A stretch of 64,000 nucleotides of DNA from Clavelina lepadiformis (lineage: Eukaryota; Chordata; Ascidiacea; Aplousobranchia; Clavelinidae). The stretch covers positions 12,011,856 through 12,075,855 of the forward strand of contig NC_135246.1 of NCBI RefSeq assembly GCF_947623445.1, written 5' to 3'. How positions within the stretch are numbered: the first letter of the stretch is position 1; each line of letters starts with the position of its first letter. Of this stretch, positions 10,994-23,900 are shown piece after piece. The position numbers and the translations under genes are program-made. The notes below the pieces were generated by a model. The model saw only the letters and a list, made by a program, of their open reading frames with translations. It was not told the DNA's origin and did no database searches.

Positions 10994-13900
10994 ATGCCTT
11001 ACGTGCATCCCGTAAAAGTGTCCTTGAGTGAACAGAAACGCCTCAAAGAAGTCCTTGAAGGTATAAAGCTGGCTAAGAAGTCATGTCAACAAAGAAAAGA
11101 ATTAGATGAACCGTCTGAGCTTTCTCTGCAAGAAACAGGTTGGTGGCTCTTACGCTTTTCTTCTTATGGTATTTTTTTATTTAAAAGCATCTATATACTA
11201 TAAATATACATTCCTGACACACATGCTTTTTACAACTCAGAAGATTTTTTTTGTGAAACAGAACACTGTGATAAAACTGTCTGTTTAATCAAATTTCTCA
11301 TAATTCAGAATATGAAACAGTTGCATCGCATTGAACAAAGATATAATCTATGCATAACCGTGTTGAGTGTGAATCCGTTTATAAATTTGGATTTCATTTT
11401 TACGAAACTTGGCTGGCTGTGTTTTAGATCCCACCAGCACAGAGGACATAGATGGCAACTCCCTGCAGTGTTTGACCTGTAAATGCACACTGGCTGAAAG
11501 AAGTGAACAAACAATTCATTACAAGAGTGACTGGCATAGATACAATCTTAAGCTTCGTTTACTTGGTCAATCAATCATCAGTGAAGAAGAGTTTGGAGAT
11601 GCAGCAGGTTAACATTCTGAAATCAGACTGTCACTTAACATTTAGATTTTTATTCACTTGGTAATTCTGTTTTTAAAATTTTTTTATACTAAAACAGGAT
11701 ACGAAGCTTATTATTGGATTGTTGCGATTACTACATCCTGTATACCTATGTCAATGAGATCATGCTTTCTTTACCATCTGTTTATTTCGTTGTTAGTACA
11801 TTATTTAAATATCTGTAATCCAGTTGTGATCAAATTTTCAGGATAACTTTGTTATAATACAAAAACAAACTGTTTCTATTTTAAACCCATTGGGGGCCGC
11901 ATAATGGGGAAAAATACAGTCTCAGGCCATATCAGCTCACCCTGCTCCGTGAGGGAAACAAGGGTGAAACACTACCCTACAAGAGAAAAGGAAATATAAG
12001 CACAGACAGATGCATGAAAGTAACAGCAGTGTGACATGAATTTTTTGTTTTATGTTCAAGCCAGGTTTGGTCCGCTGTGGTGATTAAAACTTTTCAAAGA
12101 TTGGAAAATTTTGTATGTTCATTCGGCTTTGCGCTGACTACTGCAGTAATGTAACATGCAACATACATCTGCATCAATACTGCAGCAAACAAGTTTTTAG
12201 CATTACAACATACTTCATTGTTGCGATTGTAAGCTGTTTTTGTTCATAGGATGGATATAAAAAATAGACAAAACTAATTATTTATTCAATATGAACTGAG
12301 CCAAATTATATGAATAGGAAGAAAGAATACTATTTCACCAATATTACACTAACGAGCTTGTTGTCAAGGATAGGCAGATATATTTGGGAAAATATGTATC
12401 AGTAAACTTGGTTTGCATTAGATTTTCTTATTACTGGGTTCGTCCGCGTTTCATTGCAGACCTTGTATAATTTTGAGTTGCGCAATGCAGTATTGGGTTA
12501 TGGTGAAGAAATTTTTCATTATGACAAATGCAACATAGAAATATTTTTCTGCCTTGGTAGAGGTATGCATTCTCTGAATGCTTCTCTAGTTTTAAGTTTT
12601 GTTTCTTTTTTTCCTAGATGAAGTTTTAAGTATATCTGGATCTGATAGCGATGACAATATCACTGGAATAAGTTTCTCAAGTGATGACAATCGGAAATTG
12701 TCAGTGTCTTTGTTAAAAGCTGACAATGAAGATAGTGAACATGATGAACAATTTGATAATCGCAAACCCAAAATTTATTTTCGAAACACGAACAGTGATA
12801 TCGTCTCTGTGTATAAAAAAGTACTCTACAGCAGACAGGTGAGTTAACTTTCTGATTTTTGCAGACCTGAATTTTTTCTTTATTTGTTTAGTTTATTGGC
12901 AAGTAAATAATAAGCAATTCATTTATATTTCTGAAGAGTAGTAGAAAAGAAGGTAATGTTTACATACTTAGTTTTATTCAATAAACTCAATTTATTGAAT
13001 AAATACCTTTTTATGTGTATTTGTTATGCAGAACTCCGATGTTGATGCAGAAATTTCTGACATGGCACTACATACATTATCCACTGCTCACAGTCAGTTT
13101 TGGACAGTCATTCTTTTAAGTGCTGGCCATTTTGCAGCAGCTGTGTTTGACGGAGCAAATGTAGCTGCCCACAAAACATTTCACCGATACATCGTGCGTG
13201 CTAAAAGAGGAACTGTTCAAAGCATAAACGACAGCTCCAAGAGCGGAAGCACCGCGAAGTAATTTTAACTTCTTGCAGAGAATTAGACTGACAGAGAAAA
13301 TGTGTTTACGATATTACTCACTTGCGCTTGTTAAATGGACATAATTTTATGACAAATATAATTTAGATGTTTGTTGCATTTGTTACAGGTCTGCTGGAGC
13401 AAGTTTACGTCGTCATAATGAAATAGCTTTGGAGGAAAATATTGTCGCACTTTTAAAGTCATGGAAAGAAGAGTATTTAGACAAAAGCTCTCATATTTTT
13501 ATTAGAATACCTCACTATAGAAAGGTCAATAATGTTAATCATCCTACATGCCTATTTTGTCTAAAAGGTTAAGGTCATAAGTCTAACAGCTTTATCAACT
13601 TCTGTTTATACAGGCTTTATTTTATGGAGGAAAAGAATCAATATTTGAGCAAAAGGATTTTAGAATTCGCTCTATACCATTCGTAACACGACGTCCAACG
13701 TTTAACGAAGTGCAGCGTGTACATCAGGAACTTTTCTCAGTTACTCTTCACGGTTGGTTTTAGGTTGTGTACCCTAGATTGCACATATATTAGATAAACT
13801 GAATTGTGCACATAAAACTATGTCCTCGTAACCCTGTTAATTGCTTACTAACAGAAACTTACCTTTTCTGTGTTTGTTACGAAAACTAAAAATCATGCAA

Positions 13901-16113
13901 AATTCATGCATGTGTGGTACTAAAAAAGGTGTTGCCTGCACTTATTAACAAATTACGTAACTATTACATAATTTTAGTAATACAGAATGTTCATGTCTAA
14001 AACATACTTGATAAATTTAAGGTGAACAATCCATGACTGATATCTTATCAGCAAGTAGGCCATCCAGTGAAGAAAGTAAAAATAATTTATCTGTCAAAGA
14101 GAAAGAACCACTTAAAGAAAAGAAACAAAAAGGAAAAATAAAACTTCTAAAAACTGAAGCAAAACGAGGTGATTAGTAGTAGGATAATTGTGGAAAGTAT
14201 AGCCAAAAATTGTATAGAGGATATAATATTTGAAAAGTATTTGTTTTCCATATTTGCTTGAGTACTTTGGTTCTGTTATTACTTCTATGTTGATGATTTG
14301 AACAGTCGAATCTTCAAACACTGAGTATGAAATGCGCATCCAGAAAGAAGCAGTCAGTACTGCAGCCCTTCAACAATTCCAAGTTTCTTGCAATAACAAC
14401 AACAAGAAGAAGAAACGAAAAAAGCAGGAAAAAGATAATAATTCTGATCCCATTGAAAAGGAAAATAAAGATGCTCCTATTGTTACTCAGGTAAAAATTA
14501 CTTGATGGTATAAGGAGTATGATACATCCTTTTTTAGAACATGCAAAATATCATTTTATCACTTCAGATGAACAAAGCTTCTGCTCATCCACTTGACCAC
14601 TTGTCATCTGAACATCGTGAAGTTATGAACAAGTTATACACCGCGTGTAAAACATCGAATTTTAAAATGCTAGAAGACAGCTTACAATGTGTTAAAGAAA
14701 AACCAACAGCACCTAATAACGATGCAACAGTAAAACTCGAAGACTTGAAAGATTCGGTAGAAAAACTGGACGTAAATAGTGACTATAAACGACATCAACA
14801 AGATACAACTACAATTGATTCTCATATTTTCGCGAGTTTATTAACATTGCCATTGGACAGTAGTGGCAACACCCTGCTACATATTGCAACAAAAGCCGGC
14901 AACAAGAAAATCATTTATGAACTTCTCAAATGTGGTGCAGACCCTGCCATCAAGTAAGTAGCTTACTACAATGGCGCTACGTCACTACATATTAACTACA
15001 TTGACACTTTTTCTTTGATGAGTGAAGTGGTTTAAATTTTTTGTTTATAATTATCAGGAACCTATCTTCATTTTTGCCATACTGCATTTCTCCCAACAAA
15101 GAAGCAAGAAACACATTTAGAAAATTTCGAGCTGACTTTCCAGATCGTTATAACTACACAAAGGCACAGGTAAGATCAACGCGTGGCAGTGATTTTATAC
15201 TGCAATTGGATATTAAGTGTGTGAAACGTCACTAAAGCTAAACACAGAAAAAAGTTCCAAAACATCGTTGAGTATTAAAATAACAACAAAAATGGGACAA
15301 ATCGTCAAATAAAACTTTATTTTCAGATACCATCACCTTTGACAGAAGAAAGGGAAGCAGAAATGAAGAAAAAACAAAACGATAAGAAAAAGGCTCAAAA
15401 AGCAGCGAAAAAGGATCGCGATCGGAAGATGACAGAGGAAGAAGATCGAAAGAATCAAGAGGAAGATGAAAAGAAACGTTTTCTTGCTCTTTCTGACCGA
15501 GAGAAGGTTATAAATTCTAACTGATCTAGTTAGTTGTAACTTCCATAACGATTACATTCACTTGCCAGCTATTTTATTTTGCTGACACTATTTAACCGCG
15601 AAACATTGTGCATTCAAAGCTCTGTTTCACAGTAACCTAAAACTATCTTCCAGTCTAATTACAATTAAATCCTAAATAACTAAAATCAAGTTTATGCATA
15701 CCCATTTTCCTAACCGTCTATCGTTTACTGTGGGCTGTGTAACCTACTTTCAGTGAAATAGTCACTCTCATTTTATTTTGGTGGATGTTTTCATCTTTTG
15801 TATGTGCAGAGATTAATCGCCGTTGAAAGAAGGATGCAGGACCAGCCAAGTATCCAGATTTCTAATGCCAGGTCAGTCAATCACTTTAAAACTTGACTGA
15901 TCAACTGTTAACAATTAAACTATATGCTGTATTTTGTTACAAAGAATAGGGATATGGTTAATTGGTTATACTAATATTGTCAACTTGTGTTGTAACAGGA
16001 GATGCTATCTATGTGCAGAAAGTCTCTTTGCAAAAGTTCCATTTGAATACTTACATTACAATTTCTGCTCAATGAAATGTTTAAAAGGTCACAAGGCTTC
16101 CGCAAAGACTTAG
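10994..16113 (+). CDS. ANKZF1: ANKZF1/Vms1 peptidyl-tRNA endonuclease
   Basis: Thirteen phase-consistent exons: 10994-11138, 11428-11607, 12618-12838, 13032-13258, 13389-13524, 13614-13752, 14022-14168, 14306-14490, 14568-14953, 15058-15169, 15327-15506, 15810-15871, 15999-16113. The product is 744 residues (human about 726). Known role: release of stalled nascent chains from 60S subunits in ribosome quality control and mitochondrial protection, with p97/VCP. Visible domains: a C2H2 finger at C63, C66, H79, H85 (HYKSDWHRYNLK context); the VLRF1 release-factor-like domain at about 183-330, with Q245 in RAKRGTVQ at the position of the reported catalytic Gln, then KSAGASLRRHNE; an ankyrin repeat (GNTLLHIATKAGNKKII) at about 555-589; a charged coiled coil at about 610-690; a p97-binding-like segment REKRLIAVERR (684-694) with Val at a consensus Ala; and a C-terminal CxxC finger (YLCAESLFAKVPFEYL). 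Very confident on family and most junctions. Confidence 0.95.
15640..15768 (+). repeat. Dispersed repeat family R1, copy 2
   Basis: Same family as 8950-9112: shared CCTAACCGTCTATCGTT-like core, GGGCTGTGTAACCTA block and GTGAAATAGTCA edge. It lies in intron 11 of ANKZF1 (15507-15809), in the same strand direction as copy 1. Confidence 0.5.
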
Positions 16114-16151
16114 GAGTATAGTATTTATAATAATTTGCCAAAGTATGTGTT

Positions 16152-16321
16152 GTTGTACGCAGTGTTTTTTTTAAGGTGTTTTGGGGGACCGAAACGGTCC
16201 CCCAAATTTCTCCAGCGGTTTCCCAAAATTTGGATTTGCTACTTTGGTCTTGCTAATTTGGTCTCTTAAAACTACTTAGCGGTCACCCAAACCAAACCTT
16301 AAAAAAAAACCTGGTTGTACG
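16152..16321. mobile_element. Small hAT-type foldback MITE with perfect TSD
   Basis: The element is 16160-16313 (154 bp), flanked by GTTGTACG on both sides (16152-16159, 16314-16321). It starts CAGTGTTTTTTTTAAGGT and ends ACCTTAAAAAAAAACCTG, giving long AT-rich terminal inverted repeats. Just inside is a perfect 11-bp hairpin with a 3-base loop (16181-16205, arm TTGGGGGACCG). It is non-coding and sits 38 bases beyond the ANKZF1 stop, so it is probably in the 3' UTR or just past it. A related left end occurs at 23739. Confidence 0.8.
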
Positions 16322-18660
16322 TGTTGTTTATAGACCTATTGTGTGTGTTGGACCTGTTGGTGTTGTATTATTTGTAACGAACTATGCATACATTGTGAAA
16401 ACACTATTGTTGTGTGTACTTTGAACTGTTCCGTCTGTTGAGCATCTCTGCCTGTATATTTCAAGTCTAGCAAACGCCGAATACATTTGAAGAAATGCGG
16501 TAACTCATTGTCCACTTTGCAGCTTTTATTTTACAAAGATTCCGTTCAAGTGATTTCTCGTCATACTACTGCGTCCATTTCCCTCTACTTACTTGTAACT
16601 TTTTGTGGGTGAAATTTGCTTTACTGAAGCATACGATTTTGTAATTGTTCTGGTTATAAAGGTTTTAGGCAATACAATTTATTTACTTGGCTGATGTTTC
16701 CTGATTATCGAGTTTTCTTTGCTCATGGCTCTCTACTCAATGGCCATCTTTTGGTGAATATCATCCTTGAATAACAGGCGCTAGATGGCGCAGAAGGGAC
16801 CAGTACAGAATATTTTGTATAAATTTTAGCATAGTCAGTGTAGGTATCTGGTTGCACAAGCCCAGGCCGAAAATGCAACTCAAAACGCCACAATAAATAG
16901 GATCTCACGAACAACATTTTATGCGTCACATTGCCTATACAAACAAGTTATGTAAAACATCAAAGAAAAAATCTTGTGTATACAAATTCATGCAAACCTT
17001 TTCGTTGACAAAAATGCAAAATGATGAAATGCACTGTGTTTGAATTTTTCGCTCTCGGGGAAAAACAACGGATGTTCTCAAAAAGAATAACATAACCGAA
17101 AATTTTAATGTGCATCATGAGTGGGTAGTTTGATTGCCTTGTTATCCAAAACGTTGGCTATAAATGAGTTAATTGGCTGTCATTTTCACTGAAAGGAATT
17201 ATAGTCTACTGGTAAAACTTTTAAAAAGATAAGAATCCGTTTCTTAACGAAACGTCTGCAGTTGTCGATGAAATCAGCAGTGTCCGATAACCGCTATCTA
17301 ATCTTATAGATAATATAGAAGAACGCTCAGCCTGCAGCTGCTACAGTGCTCGCGCATATGTTTTTTTAAATAGACGCTGTCGTCTCTGAGGAGTTATGAC
17401 GTCATAATTAAGAATACCCACCGCGGGTGTTCCTGCACCCTTAAACAGACATCAGGGTAGATAAGAAGTAAGTTCTATTTGTGAGGAAGAAATCGGAACT
17501 ACGATCGACTGATAAAGCTATTCATGATCATCTCTATAGTTCATCAGATACAGTCTTATACCAATGGCAAATGTTGTTCATTAGCATTTTTCCTTTATGT
17601 GAGGAATATAACAAAGAGGTTTGTGAGGGTAAACAACTACCCGGTGCGGCTTGACTTTCTTGTAATCATCAATTACAAGTGTGTGTAATATTTCACGGGT
17701 TAGGCTATGTGGATCGCCTACCACGAAAAAATCTGAGGATACCGTGTTTACCTAATGAGGCCATACCAGTGTTATACACACCACAATACTATGCTTTAAA
17801 AAGAAATTCAACCAGACACAATGATCATTCTTGGTTTCAACTGCTTGAACGCCAGTGTAAGCGTAAAATTCATATCCTAACCCACGAATGGAATCTGGTT
17901 GAAAGATGAAGTGTAGTGCTAAAGCAAGTTTGTCTTAAAACAAAGTATATATAAAAAAATACGTAGTCAATACGTTTATACATGAAGTACAAAAGCATTT
18001 TGCAGAAAAATGATTTTTGTCTCTCATACCACCATAAATTTCAAGTTAGAATATGTACGGATATCATGTTTCCATTGTTTAGATATTCTAAATCGGTAAT
18101 TTACGGAATCTTCTTTAACTTGCTCTGCTAAGCTTTCTCAGAAATTTGCTTTGATATCTCAACAGAGCAGGCGATGGTGAATTTGTCAAGGAGCTTATAG
18201 TTTTTCTCGATTCATTAAATTATCATTATTTTTAGCTGCTATTACAGCGGTGATCTTCACGGAAAGCTTTTACGTCTTTCTAGCTACATACAGTGTGTTA
18301 TTATATATGTTACTGTGCACTGGCATTAATTTTTTATTATTATGCGTTTCAAGACTTTCTTAGCTAAGCGCAATGATAACATAATCTTTTCGTTTTTTCT
18401 TATTTTACTAGTTCAACTTACGCATGCTTAGTTCTTTAACCACAGCTTTGTGAGCTGCGCGCACATTTGTGATTTCTTTTGTTTTTGTTTTTTATTGGTA
18501 TAAACTTATTCAATATTGTGCATTTGCTAATAACAAGATCGAAATATTCATTTTGTAATCGAAAATTTGATAAAGCCACAAAAACAAGTACTCGAAGTTA
18601 TTGTTTTTGATCTGCTATAGTTGCAAACCACCTTCACTCTGAAAAATCAGATTAGGTATA
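16322..18660. other. Gene-poor spacer
   Basis: No gene recognised. The 76-codon open frame at 17679-17909 matches nothing. Two small features are noted: a consensus CRE (TGACGTCA) at 17397-17404, and a perfect 8-bp inverted repeat CTTGTAAT/ATTACAAG with a 5-base loop at 17659-17679. Confidence 0.45.
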
Positions 18661-19114
18661 CTTATAAACATATGTGGGCAGTACCGCGATACTTTTTCAG
18701 TACCGATGATACTTTTGAAAAAAAGTACCGAATTACCTTTTTCAAGAAATTTCAGTCAGTCCCAGTACTCGGTAGTTTTCGCGTGATTAGGTCAAAATTT
18801 TAACAAGTATGTGTTGAAAAACACATGTTAATTAATCCTTAATACCAATTGTATCATCCTTTGATCTTTTTTAATCTAGAAATGTGAAGTAAAATTGCGA
18901 ACGAGTAACGTCTCATATGTTTTGACCTGGAGTAACCTTTACCGGGGGCAAATATTGCATTTGCTGCATCATCTTTTACACGAAAAGTGCCGGTACCAAG
19001 ATAGTACCGAACTACTTTTTTAAAACAGAACCGAATACCGAAACCGTACATTTTTTTGTAGTACCGGTACCGACGGTGCTTTCAAAGTGCCGACCGCCCA
19101 CCTCTGCTTACAAA
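18661..19114. mobile_element. hAT (Ac-like) non-autonomous element
   Basis: The element is 18669-19106 (438 bp). The right end read in reverse is CAGAGGTGGGCGGTCGGCAC, the well-known CAGAGGTGGGC-type hAT terminus. The left end is CATATGTGGGCAGTACCGCG. Subterminal GTACCG motifs recur many times near both ends. The flanks CTTATAAA (18661-18668) and CTTACAAA (19107-19114) match at 7 of 8 bases, fitting an aged hAT target duplication. No transposase frame is present. Confidence 0.75.
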
Positions 19115-20996
19115 CAGAAACATGTGCGGTATGTAAAATATTACGTAAACTTTGAGATAAAACTCGCATTTCACCAACACAACGACTAATGATGACTTCT
19201 AATATATAACAAATAAATTTTTATTTTATTTGTATTCGATTCGACACTCATGTATTGATAGTAGGTAACGAAGTTCTTAATTATGGATGGTGCGGGTGAT
19301 TATTGTATTTGCTTGGGAAAGTTCCTTACCGGCTATGACAACAAAATCAATTAAGGGCAACGTTTTTAGCAATCTAACTTTCAACTGCGCGAGTTAAAAT
19401 ATTATTTTCTAAAGCTTAGTAGAGTGTTCCTAAACTTGTGGACGGTACATTTCTTCAATCTGACAAAGATGCAATGAGCACACAGAAGTAAATCTTACAA
19501 AGTGTATTAGCATTAAATTCGCGATTACAAGGGGTGCTTTTACATGGAAATAGCTATGGAGCAATTGAGTTTGAAATAAGCCAGTTTATTTAAGGTTGAC
19601 TAGTAGAAGTTACGCTGGCACGTTGACACACATTCACAGACCTTCTGTAGCATTCAAGTATTTCCGAATACACACTATATACACTGTGGAAAATATTCCA
19701 TTTAAAATGCAACCGCTTTTTCAAAGACTAAATACTGTACTTTAAGTGCTGGAATTTTTCACAGAAACACCGTTTAAACAGCGAAAAGTCGCCATCAAAA
19801 ATTACATCATTTTAAGGTAAATGTTGCTAGAATTATTCCATTGCAGTGTTGCAAATCCAGTCGAAAATCATCTAACCGCTGAGGATAACTTGAATAAACG
19901 CTGAAAGTATAAGAGCAAGGTTAGTTCAAGCCCTGAGGTCGCCTCGGCTTAAAGGACATCAAATTACAGTTCAGCAAAGCCCATAGGCAAACCATAAGTA
20001 CAGTAGAATGGTTAAACAGCTGTGTTTAGACGTCGTAACAGTTAATTGCAACCGTAAAATTAGATCGAAGTTTTCAGCATTACCATTCAGGAATGCCTAG
20101 CAATTTAACCACAATTGATTCAACTTAAATTACATCATCTTTCTGTTAGAACTCGTCTTTTTGGTAAAAAGTGGTTAATTAAAAATGCATGCAGTAAGTG
20201 ATTGCTCACACCATCCCAGTAAAACCGTGCAAGGCAAAATTACCACCTCTGTTACACCCTCAAGCAGTTAGTAAATCATAACAACCACCAAGCGATTTGA
20301 GACTCCACACGTCGTACGGAGGCAAAGTCACGCCTCAACGAATTGCAAACATTGTACTGTATTGGGATCTGGCATGAATACCACCACTGCGGCATATCCA
20401 CAATACCCAGGGGTGTCATTATTGGTTTTAGCCAAATACTAAAATTAATCTACAGATTCGTCACGGGAACTTTGAAATCACAAATCCATGCACTACTATG
20501 CACGCAAGTCTCTACTACATACTATTTGTAAACTACTGGAAGGTCTTTGGAAGAAATGTCCCAAATCTTCAGCCGCTACAAACCATTTTCACTAAATCTA
20601 CAACATATGCAAGAAAATACAGACATATTCAAACGCTTGTGAAGACATGGCACACAGATGTATTATGCAAATTATACTTTCAGACATTGTAATATTGCAA
20701 AAGGTGATGGTTAGTGCGGGCAAAACCTCTGCTGCAAGACAGATTATGAATTGTTTAAAGATATTGACTGCTTTCATGCGTGATTGCGGAAGTCACGTGG
20801 ATATTTGTACGATAGCGGCGAACGGATTTTCTTTTTGTCTCAATACTTGATGACGTGATACTACGTGCTAAACTTGAATAGCATTGAAAATTTTTTAACA
20901 CGAAAAGAGTTCATGACGCAGACGTGATGACCGTGAAAAAGACAGAGTGAAGTAAAGCGTGAGAATTGAAATTACCAGAAAGGAAAGTAAAAGAGT
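19115..20996. other. Spacer downstream of light chain gene A
   Basis: AT-rich sequence with three overlapping short open frames (20343-20850) that resemble nothing known. This is the 3' side of the minus-strand light chain gene A, so part of it may be that gene's 3' UTR. No clear polyadenylation signal was picked out close to the stop. Confidence 0.4.
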
Positions 20997-23900
20997 TTAT
21001 CCCTCCATGAGGTACTTGCTGAATTCTACCAAAAAGAAGAAAAGTTTAAGGAAAATGAAATAGTACTGGAAGGCCAACAAACCTACTGTACAATTGCCAG
21101 ATCTTCAAGTATAATTCAAACCAACTTGGGTCTCTTAACATTTATATGCCAAGATCGATAACATGGAGAGGTTTCAGATTACAGTAAGGAAGTTATTTTG
21201 TTTACTGACGAGTTACGCACATGGCAACGTCGTTTGCAAGGCATATACCACACCGCATTACTGCTTGCTATCGTTAATTGAAACACCATACCAAGGAGCC
21301 AAGGTGCAGCTGGGTTTACCATAGCATACGTGTGTATGTATGTATATATATACCTTTTTACTTGTCGTCCATTACCATCTTAATTAGAGCTAGAAGAAGT
21401 AGGCCAAATATTTTATTAGGTCAAACTTTAAGTTGCGCTTATGAACTAACCGTAAGCTTAGATGCAAAAGTGTAGGAGTTGGTCAAGGTAAAAAACAGCC
21501 TTACCTTCGTAATTGACGCATCCATTTGTGTCTTCTTGTCCAACCATCAGTTGCTCAACTTCTTCTTCAGTCAGTTTTTCACCTGAAGGAAAATTAAAAA
21601 AACTTTCTTGAAATCAAACCTTGTCTCAGACGTTTTCGGGTCCCGCATCGCATGCTCACATCATGCGACAAACGTTAGCAGCCTTTCACCAAGCTACCGT
21701 ATATCTATCGGTTAGCGTACTTCCAGATTATATTAGAAATAACAATATTTACGCTTACCTAATGAAACTAGGACGTGTCGAAGTTCAGCTCCCATGACAG
21801 TACCGTTGTTTTCCTTGTCGAATACCCGAAGACCTTCAATGAAGTCTTCAATGTTCGGCGGAACAGCTTGTCGCTTGATTTGAGCAAGCATGGGAAGGAA
21901 TTCTTCGAAAGAGACTTGCTTGGTGTTGAGTTCTGTTTATGCAGATCGAATGATAAAACCTGTATGTTATGCTAATAAAAAGGAGTTCAACATTTTTTTA
22001 AGTGCGCACATACAGTACAGTATATGACTATATGGGAACAAGCGTGCAATGTGTAACTATGTTTAACAATGCCGCAAACGCTTAAACATGCAGTGGTATG
22101 TGGCATATTATGATGACAGTGGTCGTTTTACGTTCGGTCCACCTCTAAACAACGTACGAACTGCTCCATTGGGCGTTACCTTCTTGGGATGGGTTATTTA
22201 AAACCTTAGCAACGTCGGCGTTGGTTGGGTTTTGTCCGAAAGCCCGCAAGCATTCTCCAACTTCGTGGTACATGATTTTGTCATCACCGGTCTTATCGAA
22301 GAGGGAAAAACAATCTCTGTATTCTGTAGGTTTTTGGGGGGTTCATAGCGCAAGAAATGGAGATAGAACGCCAGATAAAACGAGGCAGAAGTCAGTAAAT
22401 TTGTTTCGGGTGCAAGATCGCGAGAATGCGAAAATAAAGTGAAGCAAGGAAACGTTTCGATAAGAGCAGAAAGTAGAGCAGATTAAGTGATAATGCAAAA
22501 AGCAAACGACATGGTTAAAATACTGAACATGCAAATATTTACACTAGTAGATACAAAATGGCGGCATTCACTTATTTGATGTTAAAACGTTTAAACTACA
22601 CGTTGGGCCGGTGTCGGTGACTTTGTAGAATGACATACAAGGCATACTGCGGTGAAGGTCAAGCTGGGTGCCAATAATTACCCTCTTTTTTCGGGTTGCC
22701 TAACACTTTGTTTACATCGGCATTGGTGGGATCTTCCCCAAGGGCCCGGATAAGGCTACCCACTTGGTTAAAAAATATTTTTTCTGTGCCTCTGTCGAAG
22801 AGCTCGAAAGCTTCTTTGAAGTCTATAAAGCAATTGTATTTTGAAGTAGGCCCCACATTACACAACCGCTACCAATTGAACGTGCAAAGACTTCGTGAAA
22901 CGCCATTCATGCAGTCATTCGTTCTGGTAGTCTGGCATATTTCTAGCTTTGTAACGGAAACACGTGAAATGAGCTGTGCCAGTTACCAGGGTAAGAGAAT
23001 CCGGTGTTAAGGTAAGTTACATGGAGAAAGATGTGCTCTAACACCACGAAACCGTACAAGCCTACAAACGCTACTTAACGCAACGAAGAGTATTTTTTTG
23101 GAAAAGTAAACTTTGACACAAGTGTTCCAATTGTTACCAATGCTATATTACACAAAAAGAAAATAAAGCATCAATAAAGACAATTATATACAAAGGTTTT
23201 ACGAACGCACAAGTAAATACCGTAAGCGGGAAGTAGAAGCAGTCTATCCATTAGTTAATCATTCAACTCGGTATTACCTTCAAGCGAGAGTTTCAAACTA
23301 GACATTAACTACTTTATTGCAAGTAAAACACCTCAAGAAAACGTTGGGTTGTAAGTATGCTAATGAAATCTAGAATAGTATTATGGCAAATGGTACGAAA
23401 ATTCAAAAACTGCTGATGAATTTACAGCGGCTATTCGCTTGCGCATTGGATACGACAAGACCAAATATGGTTTGCTAGCTCGAATTCCGACACGCACACA
23501 CACGCTAGAGAGATATGACGTCATAGAGATAAAGTGGGCTCCCTGTCGTTAACAAGTATCGCTGTATTAGCAGTGAGATGACAACACCGCCAAGAAAGTA
23601 CAACAACATCGGTATTCTTACGTGCAGGATCAAATAATTCACCAATGTCTTAAAACATACAAAACTGTTTTCACAACACAAACCAATGCGTGAAAACTAG
23701 ATGTTTAAGGCAATTTGCTCAAATTACCTTACCAGGAGCAGTGTTTTTTAAGGTTTGAGTTTGGCGACAGTTAAAAATTTTTAGTTACGGTTACTTTTAA
23801 AGATTAACTGCTAGTTTTCTGCTGTCAATACATAAATGTATAAATTTTGAGAGAGCGTTGGATAAATTTAAGACGCCGTTTCGTTCCTTAAAACATATTT

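Noticed and set aside
17679-17909. 76-codon open frame
   Set aside because: No recognisable motif, no exon partners and no conserved character; treated as chance.
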